Origin: Chelonoidis abingdonii
Lineage: Eukaryota; Chordata; Testudines; Testudinidae
Direction of reading: 5' to 3'
NCBI RefSeq assembly: GCF_003597395.2
Contig: NC_133771.1
Location: 61,593,289 to 61,657,288 of the forward strand
Length of the DNA stretch: 64,000 bases
In this document: one piece after another, positions 61,601-64,000 of the stretch
Position numbering within the stretch: the first letter of the stretch is position 1
Layout of the letters: each line of letters starts with the position of its first letter
Translations under genes and position numbers: made by a program
Notes under the pieces: generated by a model
Told to the model about the DNA's origin: nothing
What the model saw: the letters and a program-made list of their open reading frames with translations, nothing else
Databases searched by the model: none

Positions 61601-63161
61601 TGGTCTGAAGTAAATAGGATGAAATTCAATAAGGACAAATGCAAAAGTACTCCACTTAGGAGGGAACAATCATGTGCAAACATACAAAATGTCCCTAGGA
61701 AGGAGTACTCCAGAAAGGGACCTGAGGGGTCGTAGTGGATCACAAGCTAAATATGAGTCAACAGTATAACACTGTGGCAAAAAAGCATACATCATTCTAG
61801 GATATACGAACAGGAGTGCTGTAAGCAAGACACAAAAAGTAATTCTTACACTCTGCTCTGATTAGGGCTCAACTGGAGTATTGTGTCCAGTTCTAGGCAC
61901 CACATTTCAGGAAGGATGTGGACAAATTGGAGGAAGTACAGAGAAGAACAACAAAAATGATTAAAAATCTAGAAAACATGAGCTATGATGGAAGATCGAG
62001 AAAAATTGGGGTTTTTAGTCTGGAGAAGAGAAGACTGAGAAGGGCTATGATAACCATTTTCAAGTACATAAAGATTGTTATCAGGTGGGGGGAGGAAAAT
62101 TGTTCTCATCAACCTCCGAGAATAGGACAAGAAGCAATGGGATTAAATTGCAGCAAGAGAGATTTAGGTTGGTCATTAGGAAAAGCTTCCTAACTGTCAG
62201 GGTAGTTAAACATTGGAATAAATTGCATAGGGAGGTTATGCAATCTCCATCGTTGGAGATTTTTAAAAGCAGCTAGACAAACGCTTGTCAGGGATGGTCT
62301 AGATAACACTTAGTCCTTCCATGAGTGCAGGAGATTGGACTAGAAGACCTCTCGAGGTTCCTTCCAGTCCTACAATTCTATGATTATCCATGTACAATAA
62401 TGCAGATGCAAACTGCACCTGCAAAAGGAGCCTTGGCCCTTTTGACAATGTACTTTATTGTCAGGTTTCCAGTAACAGCTAAGTCATTACACTAAGTTAT
62501 GTTCCCTCAGTATAAATATGCACACCCTGTTATAGCACTCAGTACAAATGGCCTAGGGGTGCAATTGTGTGCTGTGCCTCCTGGAAGAGCAGCACATGCA
62601 GTTGTAGTCCAGAGCCACAGGGGACTAAAATGGCTTGAAGCCACCTTCATGCCCTCCTGACTCTGAGGTGTTCCAAGGGTAGTGTAGCCACTCAGAGAGC
62701 CTGAAGGATTGACTAAGTTACTTCAGCCCATCTTTGGCTGTCTATGGGCAGCAGGGCAACACAGAATGTCCAGTGCTTACTGCACAGAAATTGTCCTTTG
62801 GCCAGCTAAGGGACTTTTCCAGTCCCTTTGTAGAACCAAGGGGATCAGGGGGAGAATTCCAATCCAAGCTTGTAAACCTTCCAAGATGTCGGTACCCTTT
62901 AATGATATTACAGCTGCCAAGAGCTGATGTTCTCTGTTTTTACTACCTGTTTCTAATATTATATTTAAGCTTCTTACAGTAAAACAATCTTCAGTTACTT
63001 GCTAAAATGCTTTCCACCTACCTCTTTTGGTTCATCTCCCAAAGTTGTTTTGTATCTCAATAGGTATTTGCGGACTTTTCCTGGGGCAGGATCCCAAATG
63101 ACATTCATGCTGCTGTGAGTAATGTCTCTAACCCTCAAGCTTTTGGATCCAGCTAAAGGTA
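1537..63161 (-). CDS. COL12A1: Collagen type XII alpha-1 chain, partial gene (37 internal exons)
   Basis: Collagen XII is a secreted homotrimeric FACIT collagen of the extracellular matrix. It lies on collagen I fibrils in tendon, ligament, cornea and muscle connective tissue, and its large N-terminal arms bridge fibrils to other matrix proteins. The exons found here, joined in minus-strand order, give eight FN3 repeats, a Pro-rich hinge, a VWA domain, a TSPN/LamG-like domain, a Cys-rich junction, a 152-residue COL2 helix and the start of NC2. This is the order of the C-terminal half of COL12A1. Diagnostic strings include [13 protein letters not shown] (VWA), [11 protein letters not shown] (end of TSPN) and [15 protein letters not shown] (NC2). 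COL14A1 has a similar layout, but these strings match collagen XII as I know it. Every join keeps frame and no exon has a stop, so the gene looks functional. Both ends are cut by the window: the 5' exons lie right of 64000, and COL1, NC1 and the 3' UTR lie left of 1. Confidence 0.96.
1715..1750 (-). CDS. COL12A1: COL12A1 window exon 36: end of COL2 triple helix
   Basis: 36 nt, four triplets: [12 protein letters not shown]. Acceptor tgttttag, donor gtaagt. The final Arg pairs with the next exon's Gly-Asp to make an RGD tripeptide. Confidence 0.94.
2120..2400 (-). repeat. Possible CR1-type LINE remnant
   Basis: The plus strand around gaaagctttcttgtactc and gatagccatgctgattatc resembles, in the same order and spacing, the reverse-transcriptase part of the better-kept CR1 copy near 36.1-36.2 kb. 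Divergence is high and boundaries are approximate. Confidence 0.35.
4985..5600. repeat. Composite interspersed repeat
   Basis: Contains a tRNA-like stretch (cagtggctggagcactcta near 5053) followed by several copies of aggtgcctA-type words (taggtgcc, ggcacct) and two copies of ctttgtggatcacag or its variant ttttgtggatcacaa. The internal repetition suggests old mobile DNA. Family and ends are unknown. Confidence 0.4.
7460..7501. repeat. Perfect 16-bp inverted repeat (hairpin)
   Basis: Arms tcagatattatgaccc (7460-7475) and gggtcataatatctga (7486-7501) are exact reverse complements around a 10-base loop. The unit is too short for a typical microRNA precursor. It may be a relic of a fold-back transposon. 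Confidence 0.8.
8165..8345 (-). mobile_element. MIR-like SINE fragment
   Basis: The plus strand shows the reversed MIR core order: caaagcgttgg, aatcctcacaactcccc, ttttacagaagaagaaagct, then gaagtgacttcccagtg. This is the common MIR 3' half in antisense orientation, matching the gene strand. Confidence 0.55.
9049..9120 (-). CDS. COL12A1: COL12A1 window exon 35: COL2 triple helix
   Basis: 72 nt, eight triplets, beginning [19 protein letters not shown] and ending DRGPQ. Acceptor tgttttag, donor gtgaga. It is followed by the longest intron in the window (7.3 kb). Confidence 0.95.
10120..10173 (-). CDS. COL12A1: COL12A1 window exon 34: COL2 triple helix
   Basis: 54 nt, six triplets: [18 protein letters not shown]. 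The donor gtaaat lacks the consensus G at +5. The GFTGKDGA string is shared with human collagen XII. Confidence 0.95.
11180..11233 (-). CDS. COL12A1: COL12A1 window exon 33: COL2 triple helix
   Basis: 54 nt, six triplets: [18 protein letters not shown]. Acceptor cccatag, donor gtaagg. Whole codons at both ends, so skipping would keep frame and Gly-X-Y register. Confidence 0.95.
12296..12349 (-). CDS. COL12A1: COL12A1 window exon 32: COL2 triple helix
   Basis: 54 nt, six triplets: [18 protein letters not shown]. It matches the human order [17 protein letters not shown]. Acceptor gattatag, donor gtaagt. A folded non-autonomous transposon lies 45 bases upstream in the intron. Confidence 0.96.
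12395..12690. mobile_element. Folded non-autonomous DNA transposon (MITE)
   Basis: Ends resemble each other in inverted orientation (ggtcttcatta on the left; agtgaagacaaga on the right). Inside are two perfect 13-bp hairpins with 5-base loops: 12453-12465 with 12471-12483, and 12616-12628 with 12634-12646. I could not resolve a target duplication. Confidence 0.65.
13895..13990 (-). CDS. COL12A1: COL12A1 window exon 31: COL2 triple helix with a Gly-X-Y interruption
   Basis: 96 nt (32 codons). It starts [15 protein letters not shown] and ends [11 protein letters not shown]. In GLSIPG two glycines are separated by four residues instead of two, a break in the helix repeat. Human COL2 has a break in the same place. 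Donor gtgagt. Confidence 0.96.
14599..14652 (-). CDS. COL12A1: COL12A1 window exon 30: COL2 triple helix
   Basis: 54 nt, the standard collagen exon unit, coding six Gly-X-Y triplets starting at a full Gly codon: [18 protein letters not shown]. It includes the charged KGPRGER motif. Acceptor ttttag, donor gtaagt. Confidence 0.95.
15557..15801 (+). mobile_element. CR1-type LINE 3'-end fragment
   Basis: A-rich start, then words typical of turtle CR1 3' regions: gaactagataagttcatgga, atggctattagccaggatg, ctagatggacctttggtctg, and a terminal gttcttatga. No coding part remains. Antisense to COL12A1. Confidence 0.65.
16919..17155. mobile_element. Short terminal-inverted-repeat element
   Basis: The left end ctcagatttttaaaggtt and the right end aatacctttacaaatctgg are imperfect inverted repeats of about 24 bp. 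Inner parts (aagtctcattttcaaaagcg and ttttgaaaatgagactcat) also pair. The same end type occurs at 54415-54577, so the two probably belong to one family. Confidence 0.6.
17795..17881 (-). CDS. COL12A1: COL12A1 window exon 29: Cys-rich junction and start of COL2 helix
   Basis: 87 nt, whole codons. The peptide is RDEAK, then [15 protein letters not shown], then GPPGPPGPA. Three Cys precede the first three Gly-X-Y triplets, so the NC3/COL2 boundary falls inside this exon. Donor gtaagc. Confidence 0.97.
18602..18679 (-). CDS. COL12A1: COL12A1 window exon 28: TSPN/LamG-like domain, end
   Basis: 78 nt, whole codons. The peptide begins [10 protein letters not shown] and contains [11 protein letters not shown], giving three Cys that close the domain in FACIT collagens. 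Acceptor gttttacag, donor gtaagt. Confidence 0.97.
19418..19715 (-). mobile_element. CR1-type LINE 3'-end fragment
   Basis: The plus strand carries the reversed CR1 tail: ccagaagggactactgtgat, tctagtctgacctcctgtat, then gttccaatggttaagtaccc and tctagtctgaatttatctag. It lies in the same orientation as COL12A1 and stops 175 bases short of exon 27. Confidence 0.7.
19890..20039 (-). CDS. COL12A1: COL12A1 window exon 27: TSPN/LamG-like domain, part 4
   Basis: 150 nt, whole codons. The peptide begins [19 protein letters not shown] and contains [19 protein letters not shown], with an NIT sequon. Acceptor ttttgttag, donor gtaagc. It follows the second-longest intron in the window (6.5 kb). Confidence 0.96.
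23411..23515. mobile_element. Palindromic short element
   Basis: Arms around attctgatttcagttatact and aaataatctcagactctgat pair imperfectly, with centre ccaatgaagtc. Partial relatives occur near 13266-13360, 50905-50945, 52630-52690 and 59828-59905. A fold-back family common in sauropsid genomes, as far as I can judge. Confidence 0.55.
25190..25370 (-). mobile_element. MIR-like SINE fragment
   Basis: Reversed MIR order: gtgttacagatgggcattct, gagacgttaaaggaattg, aagaacagaatccaggtctc. Diverged, with approximate ends. Confidence 0.5.
26168..26485. mobile_element. hAT-type non-autonomous transposon with 8-bp target duplication
   Basis: Terminal inverted repeats cagggccggctccag and (reverse complement of the right end) caaggctggctccag differ at 2 of 15 positions. 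Both sides are flanked by the identical 8 bp tgtctgta (26160-26167 and 26486-26493), the hallmark of hAT insertion. The interior is GC-rich with no transposase. Open frames here are not genes. Confidence 0.88.
26586..26695 (-). CDS. COL12A1: COL12A1 window exon 26: TSPN/LamG-like domain, part 3
   Basis: 110 nt, phase 1 to 0. The peptide contains [15 protein letters not shown] and ends YGSFHK on a codon boundary. Acceptor ttgttgtag, donor gtaaag. A hAT-type element ends about 100 bases beyond the donor. Confidence 0.95.
27105..27247 (-). CDS. COL12A1: COL12A1 window exon 25: TSPN/LamG-like domain, part 2
   Basis: 143 nt, phase 2 to 1. The peptide contains [27 protein letters not shown] and [16 protein letters not shown], the hydrophobic core strands of the LamG-like fold. 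Acceptor tgaacag, donor gtaagg. Confidence 0.96.
28401..28427. repeat. (CT)n microsatellite
   Basis: An uninterrupted run of about 13 CT units. Purine-rich GA on the transcribed strand. Confidence 0.95.
29012..29104 (+). mobile_element. CR1 LINE 3' terminus
   Basis: Contains gtcctgctttgagcaggggg, ttggactagatgaccttct and ends tctatgattctatgatt, the characteristic CR1 3' tail. 5'-truncated to under 100 bases. Confidence 0.82.
29846..29984 (-). CDS. COL12A1: COL12A1 window exon 24: TSPN/LamG-like domain, part 1
   Basis: 139 nt, phase 1 to 2. The peptide begins [14 protein letters not shown] (NLT sequon) and contains [17 protein letters not shown]. The acceptor reads cccaaaag after a run of C, a poor pyrimidine tract ending in A-rich sequence. 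Donor gtaagt. Confidence 0.95.
30093..30131 (-). CDS. COL12A1: COL12A1 window exon 23: 39-nt exon between VWA and TSPN domains
   Basis: 39 nt, phase 1 to 1, with acceptor tctgtttcag and donor gtaaga. It encodes [12 protein letters not shown]. The Cys follows the VWA domain directly. A short exon, but the peptide matches collagen XII and joins in frame on both sides. Confidence 0.93.
31056..31220 (-). CDS. COL12A1: COL12A1 window exon 22: VWA domain, part 4
   Basis: 165 nt, phase 1 to 1. The peptide begins [16 protein letters not shown] and contains [19 protein letters not shown], then ICETATS. It completes the VWA fold (beta-5, the last helix). Donor gtaagt. Confidence 0.97.
32105..32960 (+). 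mobile_element. Degenerate L2-like LINE ORF2 fragment
   Basis: A pyrimidine-rich stretch whose plus-strand frames give broken pieces in the order of an L2-type reverse transcriptase C-terminal region: [44 protein letters not shown] and [10 protein letters not shown] (compare the usual DHITPLLKSLHWLPV). Many stops and frameshifts. Antisense to COL12A1. Family assignment is from memory of L2 proteins. Confidence 0.5.
34069..34212 (-). CDS. COL12A1: COL12A1 window exon 21: VWA domain, part 3
   Basis: 144 nt, phase 1 to 1. The peptide begins [12 protein letters not shown] and contains [17 protein letters not shown]. The TDG aspartate is the third MIDAS element, so the metal site is complete. It ends IIQHSG. 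Donor gtaagc. Confidence 0.97.
34390..34513 (-). CDS. COL12A1: COL12A1 window exon 20: VWA domain, part 2
   Basis: 124 nt, phase 0 to 1. The peptide contains [18 protein letters not shown] and ends GGNTRT, supplying the MIDAS threonine loop. The donor is gtgcgt, an unusual but valid variant. The upstream intron carries the sense-oriented CR1 copy. Confidence 0.96.
34514..38485 (-). other. 4.0-kb intron between exons 19 and 20
   Basis: More than half is the CR1 copy at 34979-37190. The remainder (34514-34978, 37191-38485) shows nothing recognisable. Confidence 0.8.
34979..37190 (-). mobile_element. CR1 LINE, 5'-truncated, with decayed ORF2
   Basis: Minus-strand frames give consecutive ORF2 pieces. 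From right to left: [35 protein letters not shown], a long open stretch with [15 protein letters not shown], then the reverse-transcriptase strings [22 protein letters not shown] and YLDFSKAFD. The catalytic box reads FTDDTKL near 35845. Further left are [51 protein letters not shown] and the tail at about 34980. Frameshifts and stops make it inactive. It is 2.2 kb long and lies in the same transcriptional orientation as COL12A1. Confidence 0.94.
38486..38625 (-). CDS. COL12A1: COL12A1 window exon 19: VWA domain, part 1 (MIDAS DxSxS)
   Basis: 140 nt, phase 1 to 0. The peptide begins VCKGAK and contains [23 protein letters not shown] is the DxSxS metal-binding motif of the MIDAS site. It ends NPAGIQ on a codon boundary. 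Acceptor gtctttcag, donor gtgagt. Confidence 0.97.
39320..39394 (-). CDS. COL12A1: COL12A1 window exon 18: proline-rich hinge
   Basis: 75 nt, phase 1 to 1. It encodes a Pro/Thr-rich linker with IKPTEAPTQ, then seven Pro in a row, then TIPPARD. It connects the last FN3 repeat to the VWA domain, the same place as the Pro-rich hinge of human collagen XII. The plus strand shows the matching GGA/GGT-rich tract. Donor gtaagt. Confidence 0.94.
39885..40031 (-). CDS. COL12A1: COL12A1 window exon 17: second half of FN3 repeat H
   Basis: 147 nt, phase 1 to 1. The peptide begins GSRGQEITV and contains [19 protein letters not shown], with the second FN3 Cys and an NAT sequon. Acceptor ttttacag, donor gtaagt. 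The reading frame stays open well upstream into the intron, which is chance. Confidence 0.95.
40572..40688 (-). CDS. COL12A1: COL12A1 window exon 16: first half of FN3 repeat H
   Basis: 117 nt, phase 1 to 1. The peptide begins LYLNVTDL, where NVT is a possible N-glycosylation site, and contains [19 protein letters not shown]. The Cys is one of only two in all eight FN3 repeats here. Donor gtaaat. Confidence 0.95.
41059..41104. repeat. (ATTTT)n / (ATTGT)n microsatellite
   Basis: About six ATTTT units followed by ATTGT variants. Simple repeat, possibly polymorphic. Confidence 0.92.
41632..41781 (-). CDS. COL12A1: COL12A1 window exon 15: second half of FN3 repeat G
   Basis: 150 nt, phase 1 to 1. 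The acceptor reads actcaag, with A rather than C before the AG. The peptide begins [10 protein letters not shown] and contains [17 protein letters not shown]. Donor gtaagt. Confidence 0.95.
41880..42078. mobile_element. Short non-autonomous DNA element
   Basis: Contains catagctaccgcctctcaca, gtggattaactatgccaat and gggagaagctctcctatcgg, words I recognise from a repeated turtle element with gtgtagac-type ends. The ends here are diverged and no target duplication could be read. Confidence 0.5.
42678..42797 (-). CDS. COL12A1: COL12A1 window exon 14: first half of FN3 repeat G
   Basis: 120 nt, shorter than its 140-143-nt counterparts and phase 1 at both ends. The peptide contains [13 protein letters not shown] and [18 protein letters not shown]. 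The internal intron lies earlier in the domain than in repeats A to F, after KPV. Donor gtaaga. Confidence 0.95.
   Translation of the reverse strand: MGCFLLKTCIFLMSGIHDSEFPGIPHHLLFLGTNLHINL
43033..43162 (-). CDS. COL12A1: COL12A1 window exon 13: second half of FN3 repeat F
   Basis: 130 nt. The peptide begins [15 protein letters not shown] and contains [19 protein letters not shown], ending GNGRT plus one base. Donor gtaact. It is the last pair with the standard 143/130 exon split. Confidence 0.95.
44640..45085. repeat. Interspersed repeat with CATGGGAnnTGTAGT-type words
   Basis: Contains atcatgggagatgtagtcc (44776) and the inverse form ggaactacaagtcccatgag (44840), followed by aaaatgttttctgtttaggg-type sequence ending near ttttcaaccagccctattca. 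The arrangement resembles a known dispersed reptile repeat. The ACTACAAGTCCCATGAG word resembles the SBS site bound by ZNF143. Boundaries approximate. Confidence 0.45.
45539..45822. mobile_element. TIR transposon, non-autonomous, CpG-rich
   Basis: Ends agggtatggctacact and (reverse complement of the right end) agggtttggctacact differ at one position in 16. The interior is full of cagcgctg words and is much richer in GC and CpG than the intron around it. Length 284 bp. Target duplication not clear. Confidence 0.8.
46034..46176 (-). CDS. COL12A1: COL12A1 window exon 12: first half of FN3 repeat F
   Basis: 143 nt. The peptide starts [18 protein letters not shown] and contains [18 protein letters not shown]. 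Donor gtaagt. The adjacent intron is an (AT)-rich tract at 45990-46024. Confidence 0.95.
46416..46904. mobile_element. hAT-type non-autonomous transposon with 8-bp target duplication
   Basis: The left end reads catggctggccctag and the right end, reverse-complemented, cagggccagatttag; both are diverged versions of a cagggc-type end. Exact 8-bp duplications ggttgtac flank it (46408-46415 and 46905-46912). 489 bp, no transposase seen. Confidence 0.75.
47301..47668. mobile_element. hAT-type non-autonomous transposon, GC/CpG-rich
   Basis: Ends cagggcgggctcca and (reverse complement of right end) cagggccggctcta match at 12 of 14 positions. Flanks ttcatata (47293-47300) and ctcatata (47669-47676) match at 7 of 8. 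The ends and the first 40 bases resemble the element at 26168-26485. 368 bp, very CpG-rich, and ends 63 bases from exon 11. Confidence 0.87.
47732..47861 (-). CDS. COL12A1: COL12A1 window exon 11: second half of FN3 repeat E
   Basis: 130 nt. The peptide begins [15 protein letters not shown] and contains [18 protein letters not shown]. Donor gtaaga. A GC-rich hAT element ends 63 bases beyond the donor. Confidence 0.95.
48775..49340. other. G-rich block of unknown origin
   Basis: About 560 bases unusually rich in G and poor in T on the plus strand (for example gaggggagaggagaccatgg), with several overlapping open frames that contain no known motif. Composition alone explains the absence of stops. 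Possibly an unidentified repeat. Confidence 0.4.
49416..49558 (-). CDS. COL12A1: COL12A1 window exon 10: first half of FN3 repeat E
   Basis: 143 nt. The peptide begins LVRGAARN and contains [19 protein letters not shown]. Acceptor ttggcttag, donor gtaagt. It ends at PSES on a codon boundary. Confidence 0.94.
49726..49920 (-). mobile_element. MIR-like SINE fragment
   Basis: Reversed MIR order: tttatcctcacaaacaccca, tgtacagatagaaagctgaa, gggattgaactcgtgtccca, then catcctaatcactgga. Same orientation as the gene. Confidence 0.5.
50106..50247 (+). mobile_element. Turtle-type Pol III SINE with 5' inversion
   Basis: The right part (about 50186-50247) is the SINE 3' end on the plus strand: ccacaggactctttgctgc, agatccagactaacatagct, ctctgatac. 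The left part (50108-50184) is an internal SINE segment in reverse orientation (read on the minus strand: aagtgggtattcacgcg, agcttatgctccaatacg, ctgttagtttataaagtgcc). Identical 11-bp duplications ttaggactata flank the whole unit (50095-50105 and 50248-50258), so it is one insertion, not two. Confidence 0.85.
50325..50454 (-). CDS. COL12A1: COL12A1 window exon 9: second half of FN3 repeat D
   Basis: 130 nt, with a T-rich tract before acceptor aactaacag and donor gtaagt. The peptide begins TTVPGNTNY and contains [18 protein letters not shown]. Two transposon insertions lie close on either side: a SINE ending 77 bases downstream and a hAT element starting 95 bases upstream. Neither touches the exon. 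Confidence 0.95.
50550..50858. mobile_element. hAT-type non-autonomous transposon
   Basis: The left end catgggtaggcaacctatgg and the right end ttcccaatccctg are inverted repeats of the cagggg(t)nggcaacc type. Flanking octamers gtttaaac (50542-50549) and atttaaac (50859-50866) match at 7 of 8. Includes the phrases ggcacgcgtgcc and tcagtggcactcaca known from abundant reptile copies. 309 bp. Confidence 0.83.
52160..52460 (-). mobile_element. MIR-like SINE fragment, interrupted
   Basis: Shows ctggtgggaaaactgaggta, caaagaggtgaatgg, then, after an insert with aggctcctaagttcctaag words, aacatcacacaatcagtggc. The insert resembles the aggtgcct-type repeat seen elsewhere here, suggesting a nested insertion. 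Confidence 0.4.
52809..52948 (-). CDS. COL12A1: COL12A1 window exon 8: first half of FN3 repeat D
   Basis: 140 nt. The peptide starts [17 protein letters not shown] and contains [19 protein letters not shown]. Donor gtaata. It is separated from exon 7 by only 304 bases. Confidence 0.95.
53253..53382 (-). CDS. COL12A1: COL12A1 window exon 7: second half of FN3 repeat C
   Basis: 130 nt. The peptide begins [15 protein letters not shown], contains [19 protein letters not shown] and ends at GKT plus one base. Donor gtaagt. The upstream intron (53383-56898) separates the two halves of the repeat by 3.5 kb. Confidence 0.95.
53383..56898 (-). other. 3.5-kb intron between exons 6 and 7
   Basis: Contains the inverted-repeat element 54415-54577 and, around 54960-55020, two close copies of aaatgagggagaata. 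A faint CR1-tail likeness occurs at 55020-55060. The rest is AT-rich intron. Confidence 0.7.
54415..54577. mobile_element. Fold-back element with 30-bp inverted ends
   Basis: The left end begins gggccagagttttaaaggt and the right end, reverse-complemented, gggccaggtttgtaaaggt, continuing to tttaggcacc on both. About 30 bp of imperfect inverted repeat in a 163-bp unit. Related to 16919-17155. No clear target duplication. Confidence 0.68.
56899..57041 (-). CDS. COL12A1: COL12A1 window exon 6: first half of FN3 repeat C
   Basis: 143 nt. The peptide starts [11 protein letters not shown] and contains [19 protein letters not shown], very close to collagen XII. It has an NAT sequon in YNATSN, so N-glycosylation is possible. 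Donor gtaact is atypical at positions +5 and +6 but usable. Confidence 0.95.
57372..57398 (-). CDS. COL12A1: COL12A1 window exon 5: 27-nt linker microexon
   Basis: A 27-nt exon between acceptor tttcctag and donor gtaaga, with split codons at both ends (phase 1 to 1). It encodes LPAIRPTTQ and joins FN3 repeats B and C with a Pro/Thr-rich spacer. Length and phase make it skippable without a frame change. Evidence is splice sites, frame and position, since the peptide itself is too short for homology. Confidence 0.85.
57399..59138 (-). other. 1.7-kb intron between exons 4 and 5
   Basis: Almost entirely the hAT element 57472-59083. Flanking intron sequence amounts to fewer than 150 bases, so the pre-insertion intron was tiny. 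The 330-base intron 57042-57371 on the other side of exon 5 is plain. Confidence 0.85.
57472..59083 (+). mobile_element. hAT transposon relic with truncated transposase
   Basis: Ends tagggatgct and (reverse complement of right end) tagggctgtc are short inverted repeats, followed on both sides by gattaat/attaatc-rich subterminal sequence. Identical ataataat octamers flank it (57464-57471, 59084-59091), though the flank is itself an AAT repeat. A plus-strand frame (58133-58516) encodes hAT transposase strings TLTKRKEG-like [35 protein letters not shown] and [10 protein letters not shown]. After a stop, the hATC-like pieces [20 protein letters not shown] and [14 protein letters not shown] follow. 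The zinc-finger and catalytic N-terminal part is missing, so it cannot move by itself. Antisense to COL12A1. Confidence 0.92.
59139..59271 (-). CDS. COL12A1: COL12A1 window exon 4: second half of FN3 repeat B
   Basis: 133 nt, three longer than the usual 130 for this position, with unchanged phases. The peptide begins TILNGDENS, contains [18 protein letters not shown] and ends at ERT plus one base. Donor gtaagt. The next intron is almost filled by a hAT element. Confidence 0.94.
59493..59632 (-). CDS. COL12A1: COL12A1 window exon 3: first half of FN3 repeat B
   Basis: 140 nt with the same phases as exon 1. The peptide starts LPVPAPVNL and contains [19 protein letters not shown]. The donor is gtagga, a weaker match to consensus than most here. 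It pairs with exon 4, only 221 bases downstream. Confidence 0.94.
60115..60255 (-). mobile_element. MIR-like SINE fragment
   Basis: Reversed MIR order: cccattttacagatgaagaa, actgagagaaagagtggcta, caaggccacacagtttatta, aactgggaacagaatccata. One of the better-kept MIR-like copies in the window. Confidence 0.6.
60468..60597 (-). CDS. COL12A1: COL12A1 window exon 2: second half of FN3 repeat A
   Basis: 130 nt, entered on a codon boundary and leaving one base of a split codon. Acceptor tttctag, donor gtaagt. The peptide begins VEVDKSK and contains [19 protein letters not shown], the L-xx-LYxxxVxAVYxxGES pattern of FN3 strands E to G. The 2.4-kb intron upstream holds an antisense CR1 copy. Confidence 0.93.
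60850..62390 (+). mobile_element. CR1-type LINE, 5'-truncated, dead reverse transcriptase
   Basis: Plus-strand frames give [52 protein letters not shown], then [40 protein letters not shown] and [19 protein letters not shown], and [20 protein letters not shown]. The catalytic box reads FVDNTKQ where CR1 has F-A/V-DDTK, so the second Asp is lost. Ends in ccagtcctacaattctatga. Several frameshifts. Opposite orientation to COL12A1. Confidence 0.9.
63022..63161 (-). CDS. COL12A1: COL12A1 window exon 1: first half of FN3 repeat A
   Basis: 140 nt. The acceptor reads ttttacag and the donor gtaggt. The exon starts with two bases finishing a split codon and ends on a codon boundary. The peptide contains [19 protein letters not shown], with the Trp of strand B and the Tyr of strand C typical of FN3. 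Its 5' partner exon lies outside the window. Confidence 0.93.
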
Positions 63162-64000
63162 CTGTAAAATAGGAATCATAATATACAACTACTATTCTCA
63201 AACTGGAAAAGAAACTCTTTTCACATCTTTTTTTGTTAAAGAAAAAAAGCCAAAAACTTATCAAAGGGAATCCCTGTTTTGGTCAGCAGATGAGTCATTT
63301 CAACAAATTATCCAGCCACCAGAATAGCTGAAGACCTGTACTCTGCTCATGTTGGTGATTTCAAAATTAATCAATATTGGCTGGAAAAGGCCCAGGTCCT
63401 CTTATAAACATAATTTCAATGCCATTTAAAGGAGGTTGCTTTAATTAGAAAGTACAGGTGATGCCATTTTAAATAAACACCATTTCAAATGTGTTTATTG
63501 TTTTTAAATAAGTCTTTTGGCACCCAAATCGTAGTTGTTATATTTAGGTGAACAGTCCCACTGAACTCAGTGATGTGCGTAAAGCAAGCAGAATTTGGCT
63601 TTTAGTAGCTACAGGTAATGCGAGATAGTCCAACTTTTCCTCTACCTTTAGCCTTCTTCCACTTTAATTGTTAAAATACTGAATCTTTTTGAAAACAGGT
63701 ATAAGTAGGCTCACAATAAAATAAATCCACTGTAATCTGCTGTTTGCAAGTTGTTAGCCAAATTGCCCTTCCTTTATCAAGCTCCCATGAGCTTAGAGGG
63801 GAAGCCATACTGGTGTTTCTTTTTAATTAGATCATTTTCAGTTGAAGTGGCTTTATGACCCTTCAAAACTCTTGCAATGATGAAAAATCCATATCTAGAG
63901 AAAAAAACTGGCAAAAAGTGACAAAATAAATGCCCTGCTCCTCCACCCACCCATCGCTGCTAAAATATAATGTAAGTTAGATATTACTGATACAACAAAA
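63162..64000 (-). other. Intron upstream of exon 1 (partial)
   Basis: No exon, repeat or regulatory motif recognised. The preceding FN3 exon lies beyond the right edge. Confidence 0.7.

Larger units (their letters stand above)
59633..63021 (-). other. Introns flanking exon 2
   Basis: 59633-60467 contains a palindromic-family word (59828-59905) and a MIR-like SINE (60115-60255). 60598-63021 contains the CR1 copy 60850-62390; 62400-63021 shows nothing recognisable. Confidence 0.75.

Noticed and set aside
1537..63161. Assignment to COL14A1 instead of COL12A1
   Set aside because: Both have FN3-VWA-TSPN-collagen order, but the VWA, TSPN and NC2 strings here match collagen XII as I know it, and the 152-residue COL2 count agrees.
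1..64000. CRISPR array, operon, bacterial genes or viral genome
   Set aside because: No spaced direct repeats, no dense coding and clear intron-exon structure: this is vertebrate chromosomal DNA.

Overview
This is vertebrate nuclear DNA: intron-rich, AT-rich and full of old transposon copies. It contains one recognisable gene, the 3'-central part of COL12A1 (collagen type XII alpha-1 chain). The gene runs on the minus strand from beyond the right edge to beyond the left edge. The repeats are CR1-type LINEs, hAT transposons and their short non-autonomous derivatives, MIR-like SINEs and a Pol III SINE. Together they look like a non-avian sauropsid, most likely a turtle; this is inferred from the repeats, not proven.

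I placed 37 coding exons (about 4.07 kb, roughly 1357 codons) by splice sites, reading frame and similarity to collagen XII. All have AG acceptors and GT donors, join in frame and contain no stop. In transcription order (right to left): eight fibronectin type III (FN3) repeats (63.2-39.9 kb, inferred to be the last eight of 18), with a 27-nt linker exon after the second; a proline-rich hinge exon (39.3 kb); the last von Willebrand factor A domain with a complete MIDAS metal site (38.6-31.1 kb); the thrombospondin-N/laminin-G-like domain (30.1-18.6 kb); a Cys-rich junction (17.8 kb); the COL2 triple helix of exactly 152 residues (17.8-1.5 kb); and the start of the NC2 segment (1.5 kb). The N-terminal half of the protein, the promoter, COL1, NC1 and the 3' UTR lie outside the window.

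The introns hold two large CR1 copies (34.98-37.19 kb, same strand as the gene; 60.85-62.39 kb, opposite strand), several CR1 and L2-like tails, and a 1.6-kb hAT relic (57.47-59.08 kb) that keeps the C-terminal part of a transposase. Smaller hAT-type elements sit at 26.2, 46.4, 47.3 and 50.5 kb, each with readable 8-bp target duplications. One SINE has an internal 5' inversion inside an exact 11-bp duplication.

I found no second gene, RNA gene, CRISPR array or operon, and no new multi-gene system. The most useful observations concern exon architecture, an RGD tripeptide created at an exon junction, a Cys pair confined to one FN3 repeat, the inverted SINE, and several perfect hairpins.
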